The position numbers and the translations under genes are program-made. The notes beneath the pieces are model-generated. The model had not been told where the DNA came from. It ran no database searches and was given only the letters and a program-made list of their open reading frames with translations. From Pseudomonas sp. R5(2019) (lineage in GTDB: Bacteria; Pseudomonadota; Gammaproteobacteria; Pseudomonadales; Pseudomonadaceae): a stretch of 64,000 nucleotides of DNA. Shown in pieces: positions 34,192 to 42,451 of this stretch (its first letter is position 1; every line of letters begins with the position of its first letter). The DNA lies in the NCBI RefSeq assembly GCF_009905435.1, contig NZ_JAAAMT010000011.1, positions 81,096-145,095 on the forward strand, written 5' to 3'.

Positions 34192-35202
34192 ATGACTACT
34201 AATACCCTGAACAGCTTCAACGACAAAGCTTCCATTGCTGAATTTGGTTTTCAAGGTGCTGCACAGATTCCAAGTTTTGGACCTCATAAGTTTCAATATG
34301 CGGTTCCTGACAAGGAGTTGTACGTTTTTCGCAAAGACCTTTTTAATCCGGTTCTGTATTGGTTGAGAAGCGATGACTGCAAGAAAGAGGGCCTGTATTT
34401 AACAGGTCCAGCAGGCTCCGGTAAAACGAGCTTGCCAGAACAAATAGCTGCACGTTTGAACTGGCCATGCCTAACCGTTTCTTGCAATAGTCGTATGACT
34501 GTTGCGGAATTGATTGGGTACACCCAACTGACTTGTGACCCGGTTACAGGTGACCAGACAACTCAATGGGTTGACGGTCCACTGACAACCGCCTGGCGTA
34601 ATGGTTTTATACTTATCCTTGATGAGTACGACTACCTCGATGTAACTACGTCAGCAGGTCTGAACGGTGTTTTTGAACATAAGCCCCTGGTCCTAGATCA
34701 GAACAACGGTGAAGTTCTTAAAGCGCATCCGTTCTTCCGCATAATCACGACAGGTAATACCGCTGGTTTGGACGATGAAACTGGTCTTATGACCGGCACT
34801 CAACGTCAAAATCCGGCTAACATTGACAGGTTCATGACCCTGATTGTTCCTTACATGGACCTTTCGGATGAATTGAGTCTTCTGCAAGGCCACTTCCCGC
34901 AAGACGACCAAGGGAGAGAAACATTCCCAACGGACGTGCTTATCAAAATGCTGGATGTTGCTACAGCAATTCGCAAACAGTACATCGGAAACCTCGACAG
35001 TAGCAGTAGTGGCGAAGGGCAGTTTACCTTCACCATGTCCACGCGAACTCTCGTCCGGTGGGCTAAAAAAGTAATCATGTGTAAGCAAATCAAAAGTAAC
35101 GATCCGATTGTGGACGCACTGGCAATGAGCTTCACAAATAAACTCAGCTCTGCTGAAGCAATGGCGGTTAAAGAAATCGTCAAGCTGAAGTTTGGCAACT
35201 AA
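34192..35202 (+). CDS. CobS/MoxR-like AAA+ ATPase
   Basis: 336 aa from ATG 34192. Walker A is GPAGSGKTSL near residue 70, followed by SRMTVAELIGYTQ. Walker B is LILDEYDYLD near residue 143, and sensor-1 is FFRIITTGNTAG, then IDRF. This is the CobS/MoxR class of AAA+ proteins, which usually act with a VWA protein on a client. Although named after cobaltochelatase subunits, no cobalamin genes are nearby. The partners here are the DUF3150 and HExxH-VWA proteins encoded next. Confidence 0.88.
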   Translation: MTTNTLNSFNDKASIAEFGFQGAAQIPSFGPHKFQYAVPDKELYVFRKDLFNPVLYWLRSDDCKKEGLYLTGPAGSGKTSLPEQIAARLNWPCLTVSCNSRMTVAELIGYTQLTCDPVTGDQTTQWVDGPLTTAWRNGFILILDEYDYLDVTTSAGLNGVFEHKPLVLDQNNGEVLKAHPFFRIITTGNTAGLDDETGLMTGTQRQNPANIDRFMTLIVPYMDLSDELSLLQGHFPQDDQGRETFPTDVLIKMLDVATAIRKQYIGNLDSSSSGEGQFTFTMSTRTLVRWAKKVIMCKQIKSNDPIVDALAMSFTNKLSSAEAMAVKEIVKLKFGN

Positions 35203-35222
35203 TTAAAAAATAAAATACCCAG

Positions 35223-35276
35223 AAGGGGAATGCCCCTTCATGGGCGCATTCCCCTTTGCGGTATAAAGGAGAATGA
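35223..35276 (+). promoter_or_regulatory. hairpin/AAGGAGAATGA leader 5 (before DUF3150 gene)
   Basis: AAGGGGAATGCCCC (35223-35236) pairs with GGGCGCATTCCCCTT (35242-35256): 11 plus 3 bp around one bulged C. The box AAGGAGAATGA (35266-35276) can pair with CATTCCCCTTT with one mismatch. Confidence 0.7.
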
Positions 35277-35277
35277 A

Positions 35278-36483
35278 ATGATTGAACATAATGAAGTTGA
35301 AGTACTTGGTCGGGTAACACTTGTCTCCCTGCATGGCATCCACTTGTGGACCGCTCGCAAGAAGATCTCCCCGGCTGACTTCCCTGGTGTCGAGTTCCCA
35401 CCGGAACAGCTCGTCTCACTGGGGAGTAAACATGTCCTGGATCCTGAGCAACTTAAAACTTTCGAGAGATGCAAACGCGAAGCTCATTCTGAATGTTCTC
35501 GTGTTGGCGTTCGTTTTCTCGGCGGTTACGCGGTTCCAGAGGAAAAGCTTGGTGAGTTACTGATCAAGCTTAGGGACATCAAAAAGAACTTCATGGATTA
35601 CAAAAACAAGTTTCTCAGAAATTACGATCAGTACACGTCCGATTGGGCTAATGCTGATTGGAAAAAACCCGAGTGGCGAGAAATGATTCTTAGGTCTTTA
35701 ACTCCGAAAGCTGAAGTCGCATGCAAGTTTGATTTTGGGTTCACTGCGATGAAAATCGTACCGCACCCAGATGAAGAACTTAGTGAGGGTTTAGGGGATG
35801 AGGTTAAAGGGCTAACCTCTGAGTTGATCAAGGAGGTCTCCACTGAAGCGAGAAACATTATCCAAAGAGGATTGTTAACTCGTGGCACGGCAACACAAGG
35901 CACGGTTAACACTCTAAGGAAAATCGCAGAGAAGATTGACGGACTTACTTTCTTGAGCCCGTTTGTCAAAGTCGTTTCGAACTATGTTTCAAGCGTCGTG
36001 AAAGCGATGCCAACGGAAGGGATCATCAAAGACAACGACTTTCAGGCGCTGTCTTCGCTGGTTGTTTCACTTTCTAGTGAATATGGCATCAAAACGTTTA
36101 TGAACGCTGCTAAACAGAATCATGCTGGTAATGATGATCCGTTTGAGTTCCTCCACGACATCGCGGCTGTAGCGCGTGATGAGTTTATCCCGGCTGAATC
36201 AAGCATTGCTGTTACAGATGCCGATGTTCAGATCGAAAACGAGGTAGCAAGCACTACTGAATCTTTTACTACCCATGAGGTGTTTTGCGACCCTTCAGAC
36301 GTTGTATTCGATGCAGAGCCACCTTTGGATATCGTTGGTGAGCAAGTTGTTGCAGTGGATTTTAAAGAAGCGTTAGAAGTAGAAATCGAAAACATAATAG
36401 AGCCTGAGGAAGTTGAGGAGGTTGCTGTTCCGGAAGTTGTATCGCCGGTTCAAGCTACCGAATCTCTGTCTTTCGACTGGTAA
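35278..36483 (+). CDS. DUF3150 family protein
   Basis: 401 aa from ATG 35278. The N-terminal part (LVSLHGIHLWTARKKISPADF, LGSKHVLDPEQLKTFERCKREAHSECSRVGVRFLGGYAVPEEKL) matches DUF3150, a family of unknown function often encoded between a CobS-like ATPase and a CobT-like VWA protein on large plasmids and jumbo phages. It is mostly helical; the last about 110 residues are acidic and Val/Glu-rich, ending in SLSFDW. The YqaJ protein also ends in LTFDW, so the two share a C-terminal FDW tail. Confidence 0.8.
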   Translation: MIEHNEVEVLGRVTLVSLHGIHLWTARKKISPADFPGVEFPPEQLVSLGSKHVLDPEQLKTFERCKREAHSECSRVGVRFLGGYAVPEEKLGELLIKLRDIKKNFMDYKNKFLRNYDQYTSDWANADWKKPEWREMILRSLTPKAEVACKFDFGFTAMKIVPHPDEELSEGLGDEVKGLTSELIKEVSTEARNIIQRGLLTRGTATQGTVNTLRKIAEKIDGLTFLSPFVKVVSNYVSSVVKAMPTEGIIKDNDFQALSSLVVSLSSEYGIKTFMNAAKQNHAGNDDPFEFLHDIAAVARDEFIPAESSIAVTDADVQIENEVASTTESFTTHEVFCDPSDVVFDAEPPLDIVGEQVVAVDFKEALEVEIENIIEPEEVEEVAVPEVVSPVQATESLSFDW

Positions 36484-36490
36484 TAAATAA

Positions 36491-36526
36491 AAGCCCGTTC
36501 TTCGGAACGGGCTTCAAGGAGAATGA
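36491..36526 (+). promoter_or_regulatory. hairpin/AAGGAGAATGA leader 6 (before VWA gene)
   Basis: AAGCCCGTTC, UUCG tetraloop, GAACGGGCTT (36491-36514) is a very stable 10-bp hairpin without T run, followed after one base by AAGGAGAATGA (36516-36526). Confidence 0.65.
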
Positions 36527-36531
36527 ATAAG

Positions 36532-38745
36532 ATGAATGCAATTCAAAAAAGCATACCGTTTATTGCTCGTGTACTGTCGGATTCAACTGGTGTTCAAGTT
36601 GTTTTCGGCGCGCAGCACCCGTACACAAATGGTCGTCAGATCTTCATTCCCATGGTGGAACCAACGCCACTGGGAGCGAGTTTGACTTTGGGCTTTGTGG
36701 CTCATGAAGCAGCACATTGCCGCTTTTCTGATTTCAGCGGTGATGCTTTTTCCAACGACAAATTCACCAATACCATCGCTGGTATTGTTGAAGATCTGTG
36801 GATTGAGCGAAAAATGTTGGTTGAGTTCCCTGGAGCGCGCAGACACATTGATGTTTTTATTGAGAAGTTTTTCGGCTCAAGAAATCTCGATGATCTCGTG
36901 ACGCAAAAGAGACAAGACTCGTTTCATAACTTCGTATTGCTATTTGGTCGTGCCCGCGTACTGCAACAAAATATAAAGGTCGATGAACTAGCTAAGAAAT
37001 TCGATGACATCTTTGGTGCAGGGTTATCACAAGCAGTCTTGGAAATTCTGATGAAGACCTACAAGTCAGGGTCGTCTAAAGAAAATCTTGGGCTGGCTCA
37101 GGAACTCGTGAGCCTTTATCGGGATTCAGCGGACGCTGACTCCCAGAGCAGCACTAATGCCCAACCCGATGCCGACGCTCAGGCTGATGCAGATGCTCAG
37201 GCCGATGCAGACGCCCAACCCGATGCTGACGCTCAGGCTGATGCAGACGCGCAAGCCGATGCAGACGCGCAGGCCGACGCAGACGCCCAACCCGATGCAG
37301 ACGCCCAACCCGATGCTGACGCTCAGGCCGACGCAGACGCGCAAGCCGATGCAGACGCGCAAGCCGATGCAGACGCGCAAGCCGATGCAGACGCGCAAGC
37401 CGACGCAGACGCGCAGGCCGATGCAGACGCCCAACCCGATGCTGACGCGCAGGCCGATGCAGACGCCCAACCCGATGCTGACGCTCAGGCTGATGCAGAC
37501 GCGCAGGCCGACGCAGACGCCCAACCCGATGCTGACGCTCAGGCTGATGCAGACGCGCAGGCCGACGCAGACGCCCAACCCGATGCTGACGCTCAGGCCG
37601 ATGCAGACGCGCAAGCCGATGCAGACGCCCAACCCGATGCTGACGCTCAGGCTGATGCAGACGCGCAAGCCGATGCAGACGCCCAACCCGATGCTGACGC
37701 TCAGGCCGATGCAGACGCGCAAGCCGATGCTGACGCTCAGGCCGATGCAGACGCCCAGGCTGATGCTGACGCGCAAGAGAATGCTGATGCCCAGGCTGAT
37801 ACAGATGCTCAGGCCGACGCAGACGCGCAAGCGAATGCAGACGCCCAAGCTGATACAGATGCTCAGGCCGATACTGATCCTGAAGCGCAAAACAATGCTG
37901 AATACTACCTGCCTGAACTCGGAGATCTGTTGGGAGAGATGCTGCAAGATCTTGCAGCAGCTCAACCGGTTGATTTTCCGGTTCCTATGGAGGTCACCAA
38001 AGCTTCACTTGGTTGCCCATATAGAGCCATGCAGCGATACAACGCGGGAAGGCTAAATGCCGCTTCTGTAAGACAGTCGTTTCGTGCTGTTTTGCAGGGA
38101 AGGCGAGCTACCCAGGTGTATCACCGTGACAACGGTAGGAGTCTGGACAGGCACAAGCTAGCTCGTGTGCCTGCCGGTCAACGTGAAGTGTTCATTCACC
38201 GGACTGAGAAGGACGACGTGAATTGCGCTATTCAGCTACTGATGGATGTGAGTATTTCGATGGAAAGTTCCATTGATGCCGCCGAGACCGCCCTTATGGG
38301 AGTTTTGGACGGACTTGATGGTTTGCCTGGTGTTACCACTGGAGCAATGGCGTTCCCGTCTAAGGATGCGAAAGCCATAAAGTTGAAGGGGCACAATGAG
38401 CGTTTCAAAGGCATTGTGAAAAATGGCAGTTTCGGTCTTTCCGTAAATGGCAGTACTCCTTTGGCAGAAGCTCTATGGCCAGCAGCCATCGAACTGTTGC
38501 GAGGGGCAGACGTGAACGCTCGAAAAATCTTGATGGTGATAACGGATGGGCAGCCAAACTGTGCTGATCAAACGGTAGCTATGACCAACAAGATCAGGGA
38601 ATCAGGAATAGATGTTTTTTGTCTAGGTTTTGGTTCTGTTGATCCAGCGTTTTTAAAGCGGTGTTACGGCGATAGAGGTATTGACGTCCAAACCGTGAGT
38701 AATCTGTCCCGAGCATTGTTCCAGATCCTGAAAACTCAAATCTAA
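36532..38745 (+). CDS. CobT-like VWA protein with HExxH motif and long DADAQ repeat tract
   Basis: 737 aa from ATG 36532 (36523 lies in the ribosome-binding box). The N-terminal domain has an HExxH zinc-peptidase-type motif ([10 protein letters not shown], about residues 57-61) and [12 protein letters not shown] as a possible third-ligand helix. Residues about 208-450 are a repeat of [12 protein letters not shown]. The C-terminal about 200 residues form a VWA domain with MIDAS motif DVSIS near residue 571, Thr in [10 protein letters not shown], and ITDGQPN. By family knowledge VWA proteins work with MoxR/CobS ATPases, encoded two genes upstream. Whether it is a protease is unknown. Confidence 0.85.
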   Translation: MNAIQKSIPFIARVLSDSTGVQVVFGAQHPYTNGRQIFIPMVEPTPLGASLTLGFVAHEAAHCRFSDFSGDAFSNDKFTNTIAGIVEDLWIERKMLVEFPGARRHIDVFIEKFFGSRNLDDLVTQKRQDSFHNFVLLFGRARVLQQNIKVDELAKKFDDIFGAGLSQAVLEILMKTYKSGSSKENLGLAQELVSLYRDSADADSQSSTNAQPDADAQADADAQADADAQPDADAQADADAQADADAQADADAQPDADAQPDADAQADADAQADADAQADADAQADADAQADADAQADADAQPDADAQADADAQPDADAQADADAQADADAQPDADAQADADAQADADAQPDADAQADADAQADADAQPDADAQADADAQADADAQPDADAQADADAQADADAQADADAQADADAQENADAQADTDAQADADAQANADAQADTDAQADTDPEAQNNAEYYLPELGDLLGEMLQDLAAAQPVDFPVPMEVTKASLGCPYRAMQRYNAGRLNAASVRQSFRAVLQGRRATQVYHRDNGRSLDRHKLARVPAGQREVFIHRTEKDDVNCAIQLLMDVSISMESSIDAAETALMGVLDGLDGLPGVTTGAMAFPSKDAKAIKLKGHNERFKGIVKNGSFGLSVNGSTPLAEALWPAAIELLRGADVNARKILMVITDGQPNCADQTVAMTNKIRESGIDVFCLGFGSVDPAFLKRCYGDRGIDVQTVSNLSRALFQILKTQI
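37163..37884 (+). repeat. tandem 18-bp repeat encoding DADAQ(A/P)
   Basis: About 40 imperfect copies of an 18-bp unit (consensus GCNGAYGCAGAYGCNCAR) within the VWA gene. Long stretches are identical at the DNA level, so copy number is likely to vary by slippage. The repeat keeps frame because the unit is a multiple of 3, and it creates open shadow frames on both strands. Confidence 0.92.
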
Positions 38746-38764
38746 ATACTAAAAATAACCCATA

Positions 38765-38815
38765 GGGGAGTGCATCCCCTATGGGGTGTATTTTCCTTGT
38801 GGTCAAGGAGAATGA
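38765..38815 (+). promoter_or_regulatory. hairpin/AAGGAGAATGA leader 7 (before 38819 gene)
   Basis: GGGGAGTGCATCCCC (38765-38779) pairs with GGGGTGTATTTTCC (from 38783) with several G-U pairs and one bulged T. The 3' arm TATTTTCCTT can instead pair with AAGGAGAATG of the box (38805-38815) over 10 bases with two G-U pairs. Confidence 0.7.
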
Positions 38816-38818
38816 AAA

Positions 38819-39298
38819 ATGAAACAACTAAGCCAAGCAGTAAAAAGCATCAAGCAAAGCAAAGGTTTTCAAAACGACTTTCAATATTCGTTTTTTGAAA
38901 TTCTTGAGATGGATGAAATATCTTTCCTCACGAAGCACACTGACATTGATACGGTTAGCAATAACCACTCTTTGGCAGAGTTTCTGATAATTACTGCTTT
39001 GCGCGACATTTGCGCTGTAAATGTGAAAAAAGAACTAAAGGACGATTCATTCTGCTGGTTCTTTTCCCAAGAAAATCAGAAGCACCCATTCAGCTTTACG
39101 GTTTGCTGCCATCTGGTAGGTATTACCGACCCGGACTGGTTCAGGGCATTAACTGTCCGAAACTTTCGTAAAGCCATAGATGACAATGAAATAAAAGGAC
39201 TGGATGTTGCCATGTATGAAGCGTGTCGTAAGGCGCTACTAACAGGTGACTATTCGGTTGGGTTGGTTCAAGAACCTGTTCGTCAACCTTATATCTAA
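38819..39298 (+). CDS. hypothetical protein, last gene of the AAA/VWA operon
   Basis: 159 aa starting 3 nt after its AAGGAGAATGA box. Mixed alpha/beta; three Trp/Cys-rich strands in the middle (FCWFFSQENQKHPFSFTVCCHLVGITDPDWF). No family recognised. The shared leader and position tie it to the recT-cobT operon. It is followed by an inverted repeat and a strong terminator. Confidence 0.65.
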   Translation: MKQLSQAVKSIKQSKGFQNDFQYSFFEILEMDEISFLTKHTDIDTVSNNHSLAEFLIITALRDICAVNVKKELKDDSFCWFFSQENQKHPFSFTVCCHLVGITDPDWFRALTVRNFRKAIDDNEIKGLDVAMYEACRKALLTGDYSVGLVQEPVRQPYI

Positions 39299-39322
39299 AC
39301 TTAATAACTATGAAGTACAGGG

Positions 39323-39353
39323 CCATGCAACGCGTCTTACGCGTGTTGCATGG
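39323..39353. repeat. inverted repeat between the 38819 gene and the terminator
   Basis: CCATGCAAC and GTTGCATGG (9 bp, perfect) enclose a smaller GCG/CGC stem with loop TCTTA. There is no T run; possible RNA-stability hairpin or protein site. Confidence 0.5.
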
Positions 39354-39388
39354 TCCGACAAACAGGGAGCTACACGCTCTACTGCAAA

Positions 39389-39421
39389 AAAGGCAGCGAT
39401 CATATCGCTGCCTTTTTTTTT
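39389..39421 (+). terminator. intrinsic terminator of the AAA/VWA operon
   Basis: AAGGCAGCGAT, loop CAT, ATCGCTGCCTT, followed by a long T run. Confidence 0.93.
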
Positions 39422-39542
39422 GCCCGCGTTTTGTCATTTTTGCCAAAAAAATCAGATTCTGAGCACTTTCTTGTCACCTACGGCGAAACCCTCCCGGCAG
39501 TTCTATGAATAATTGCAGACAAATACCTTGGGAACCAATGCC

Positions 39543-39818
39543 ATGGCGCTCACTCCTCATAATCTTGCTATTGCCGATACATCGGAGCCACACGTAGATG
39601 CCGTACGGGAACTGACGGAAAACTACGGGGTATACATGTCCCTGGAGCAAGTCGCGGATGTTCTGTACCTGTCCAGCAACACTGTCCAAAAACGTATTGG
39701 AGCCGAAAAACACCAGCACCTCCCCTGGGTTCGCGGAGTCAAGTCGGCACGTGTATGGGAGCGCTCTAACCGGGCTTTTCATACCCATCTCATTGCTCCG
39801 TTGCTGGAGCACGTTTGA
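39543..39818 (+). CDS. small helix-turn-helix protein upstream of traF
   Basis: 91 aa from ATG 39543 (the frame extends to TTG 39513). YMSLEQVADVLYLSSNTVQKRIG is an excisionase/MerR-like helix-turn-helix, followed by LPWVRGVKSARVWERSNRAF, where a beta-wing would lie. Probably a DNA-binding regulator; target unknown. Its TGA overlaps the ATG of traF (TGATG), so it is the first gene of the traF-H-G operon and may autoregulate it. Confidence 0.7.
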   Translation: MALTPHNLAIADTSEPHVDAVRELTENYGVYMSLEQVADVLYLSSNTVQKRIGAEKHQHLPWVRGVKSARVWERSNRAFHTHLIAPLLEHV

Positions 39819-40933
39819 TGAAGAAAATGCATGGAGCATGTCTGATCTTCGCGGCCTGGCCATTCCTCGCGGGTGCAAGCGAGCCCGGTCCTATCGCTGG
39901 CGACACTTTCTACAAAGGCAAGGGGGATGGCTGGTTTTGGTACAAAGACCCTCCGACTCCTATCGAGGAAGAGGAACCAATCCCAGATCCTCCGGCAGTG
40001 CCTACAGCGCAAGAAAGTAAGCCTACAACCGAGGCCGCTAAACCTGTAGGCCCAGCGGTGGGCAGTGTTGCGTGGCTTCGAGAAAAGATCCCACAGGCCC
40101 GAGAAAAGGCGATTGATGATCCAAGTCCCGAGAATATGCAGCGATACTACTATTTGCAGCGTATAGCCCTGGATAAATCCCAGAGATTCGCCGATGTCTC
40201 GCGTGTCATCACCATGTCTGACCCTCTGATTGATGAATCGATCAGACGTAGCACTTCATCATTTGCTGCCAACGCTCAAACAAAGTCGGCAGGACTTGCA
40301 CAGGCAGAATTGCTTCAAACACTTTCCCAAAAAGTAGGTTTGTTCTTTTTCTACAAAGCAAACTGCGATTTGTGCCTAAAACAGTTGCAGGTGCTCAAAT
40401 CGTTCAAATATTCCACCGATTTCACGATCATCCCGGTTTCACTGGATGGATCGTTTCTTGAAGGAAACTCCTTTGGTGCTTACCGCAGGGATAACGGCCA
40501 AGCAAAGCTGTTAGGGATCACCGACGCTCCGGCCCTAGCATTGGCCATTCCGCCGAAAACGGCAAAGATTGTTAGCTTTGCGCCAATAGCAGCGGACGCA
40601 CTTCGCAGCCGGATCATCCTCGCCTCCAAAACCGCTGGGATTATTTCGGAGGAAGACTACAGGCAAACACTTCCATACAACGACACTGGTTACCTGCTAG
40701 TGGATGGAATGGATCAAATGCCGCCAGAGCTATTTGACGACTCAAAAAAGTTTACGGAGTACGTACGGCAACAAGCCGAGAATGCAGACAGAAAAAGCAA
40801 ACCAAGCGCAGCTGCATTTTCAAATGACAATTTTGGCGAGCGAGCCTTAGGGGTAGGGGAGAGTTCGTTAATAACCGAAACCCTCGACTACTTATTGATT
40901 CCTGAGAACAGCCAGTCGCCTACAGCAAGATAG
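39818..40933 (+). CDS. traF: conjugative transfer protein TraF (thioredoxin-like)
   Basis: 371 aa from ATG 39818. Signal peptide ends near FLAGA (residue 19). DTFYKGKGDGWFWYKDPP near the N-terminus and a thioredoxin-like C-terminal half are typical of TraF. VGLFFFYKANCDLCLKQLQVLKSF carries a CxxC pair (CDLC), which is not present in every TraF. Periplasmic, works with TraH and TraG in pilus assembly and mating-pair formation. Confidence 0.9.
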   Translation: MKKMHGACLIFAAWPFLAGASEPGPIAGDTFYKGKGDGWFWYKDPPTPIEEEEPIPDPPAVPTAQESKPTTEAAKPVGPAVGSVAWLREKIPQAREKAIDDPSPENMQRYYYLQRIALDKSQRFADVSRVITMSDPLIDESIRRSTSSFAANAQTKSAGLAQAELLQTLSQKVGLFFFYKANCDLCLKQLQVLKSFKYSTDFTIIPVSLDGSFLEGNSFGAYRRDNGQAKLLGITDAPALALAIPPKTAKIVSFAPIAADALRSRIILASKTAGIISEEDYRQTLPYNDTGYLLVDGMDQMPPELFDDSKKFTEYVRQQAENADRKSKPSAAAFSNDNFGERALGVGESSLITETLDYLLIPENSQSPTAR

Positions 40934-40995
40934 TCGCGGTCGCGTTACCTAAAGCTGATTCAACATCCTCTTAAAAATTAACATTGGAATAGCCC

Positions 40996-42441
40996 ATGAA
41001 AAGCAAAATCATTCGGGCGATTAAGCGAGATACAACAGCCAGACGCACCGCGAAGGCTGCTCTATTATCGTTAACGCTGACCTCGATGACCGCGAGCGCG
41101 GACATCAACAATCAACTCACTCAAATGTTCGACTCTATGTCGAACACGACAGCTCCTGGTGGGTATGAATCTGCCACCAGAGGTGGTGTAACTGGTGGTT
41201 CGTTTGTCTTGAGAAACCGTTTAACCAACATCCAGTTGGTTGACGTTCAGATGCCATCTGGCCAAGGCGGGTGTGGCGGTATCGATCTTTTCGGCGGATC
41301 GTTCACTTTCATTAACGCGGACCAGTTCATTCAGCTCCTCAGAAATATTGCCGCTAACGCAGCAGGTCTTGCCTTTCAAATAGCTTTGCAGGCGATTGAC
41401 AACGCCCTTGACGGCAAAATTTCCGAACTTCAGCGTGTGGTTCAAAGCCTAAACCAACTCAACGTGTCCTCTTGCCAACTATCAAAGGGTTTGCTGGTAA
41501 GTACAGCGAGCGCAATTGGTAATAGCGCCCTAACTGACGCAGCAAAACATGTAACAAACTCCGGATCAGCAAGCGACTATTTGAGCGGCTATTGGACTTC
41601 AATCACGCATGGTAGCAAGAGTGCCGTCGAGTCCAAGGCGGATTCGGGTCAAGCATCTGTGTGCAACGACTACGGGAACTACCTGTGGTGCATCATGAAC
41701 AACAACAACTTCACTACGGCGATGTTCGGAAATGACGATTCGAGCAAAAGGTTCGCCATGTCGGCGATTGGCACGTTGATTGTTTCTCAGGATCTCTCTA
41801 ATGCCCCAGATGGGGAGGGCAGAAATCGGCGTGTTCAAGACATCTCGCCTATCGTTAACGAGAACTGGATAGATTTGTTGACCAGGGGCGGGACAACTAA
41901 AATTTACAAATGCGGTAACGCAGACTGCACGTCAATACCAGGTACGGAAGACTATGCAATATCTGGCCTGGCTTCCAACATTGTAAAACGCTTTAACGGA
42001 AGTGGCGGGATCATTGAGCACACCGTCAATCGCTCAGCCCTTTCAGCGCAGGACCGGGCTTTAGTCGCCACGTTGCAGAACGGCGGATTTGCTCCACACA
42101 TCTTCGATCTAATTCAAGTCAATCCTGATTTAGCTGCTCAATTTGTTGTAGAGAATTCAAACTTCTTGGCCTTACACGCCGTCTATCACTACATGAATTC
42201 CATAATTAATTTTGCTGCAACCTCCTACTCATCTGCGGCGGACGGAATAACCGCCGACTACTCAGAACGATTCTCGCGCAAGCTTTCTGATGCAAAAGAT
42301 CGGTTGGATACAAACTATACCGTTGCTTCATATCAATATGGTGGTGCAACTCAAGTTCATCAATCGTTTTACGTAATGATGAAAACCTCCGGTGCTGACG
42401 TGGGACGCCAGCCTAACAGCAATAGCCAGACGTTAAGGTAA
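40996..42441 (+). CDS. traH: conjugative transfer protein TraH
   Basis: 481 aa. An unusually long, basic signal peptide is cleaved near TASA (about residue 35). The motifs GYESATRGGVTGGSFVLRNRL, GGCGGIDLFGGSFTFINADQFIQLLRNIAANA and CSQL-like Cys positions match TraH. It is a periplasmic/outer-membrane pilus assembly factor. It stands between traF and traG in the usual order. Confidence 0.93.
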   Translation: MKSKIIRAIKRDTTARRTAKAALLSLTLTSMTASADINNQLTQMFDSMSNTTAPGGYESATRGGVTGGSFVLRNRLTNIQLVDVQMPSGQGGCGGIDLFGGSFTFINADQFIQLLRNIAANAAGLAFQIALQAIDNALDGKISELQRVVQSLNQLNVSSCQLSKGLLVSTASAIGNSALTDAAKHVTNSGSASDYLSGYWTSITHGSKSAVESKADSGQASVCNDYGNYLWCIMNNNNFTTAMFGNDDSSKRFAMSAIGTLIVSQDLSNAPDGEGRNRRVQDISPIVNENWIDLLTRGGTTKIYKCGNADCTSIPGTEDYAISGLASNIVKRFNGSGGIIEHTVNRSALSAQDRALVATLQNGGFAPHIFDLIQVNPDLAAQFVVENSNFLALHAVYHYMNSIINFAATSYSSAADGITADYSERFSRKLSDAKDRLDTNYTVASYQYGGATQVHQSFYVMMKTSGADVGRQPNSNSQTLR

Positions 42442-42451
42442 GGTGCCTACT

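Noticed and set aside
37126..38056. Two further ORFs (279 aa minus, 299 aa plus) across the repeat tract
   Set aside because: Shadow frames of the 18-bp repeat; the DADAQ frame joins two real domains and has the leader and ribosome-binding site.
34192..38745. Cobaltochelatase (CobS/CobT) for vitamin B12
   Set aside because: No CobN or other cobalamin genes; the pair matches the general MoxR-VWA type found on plasmids and phages.
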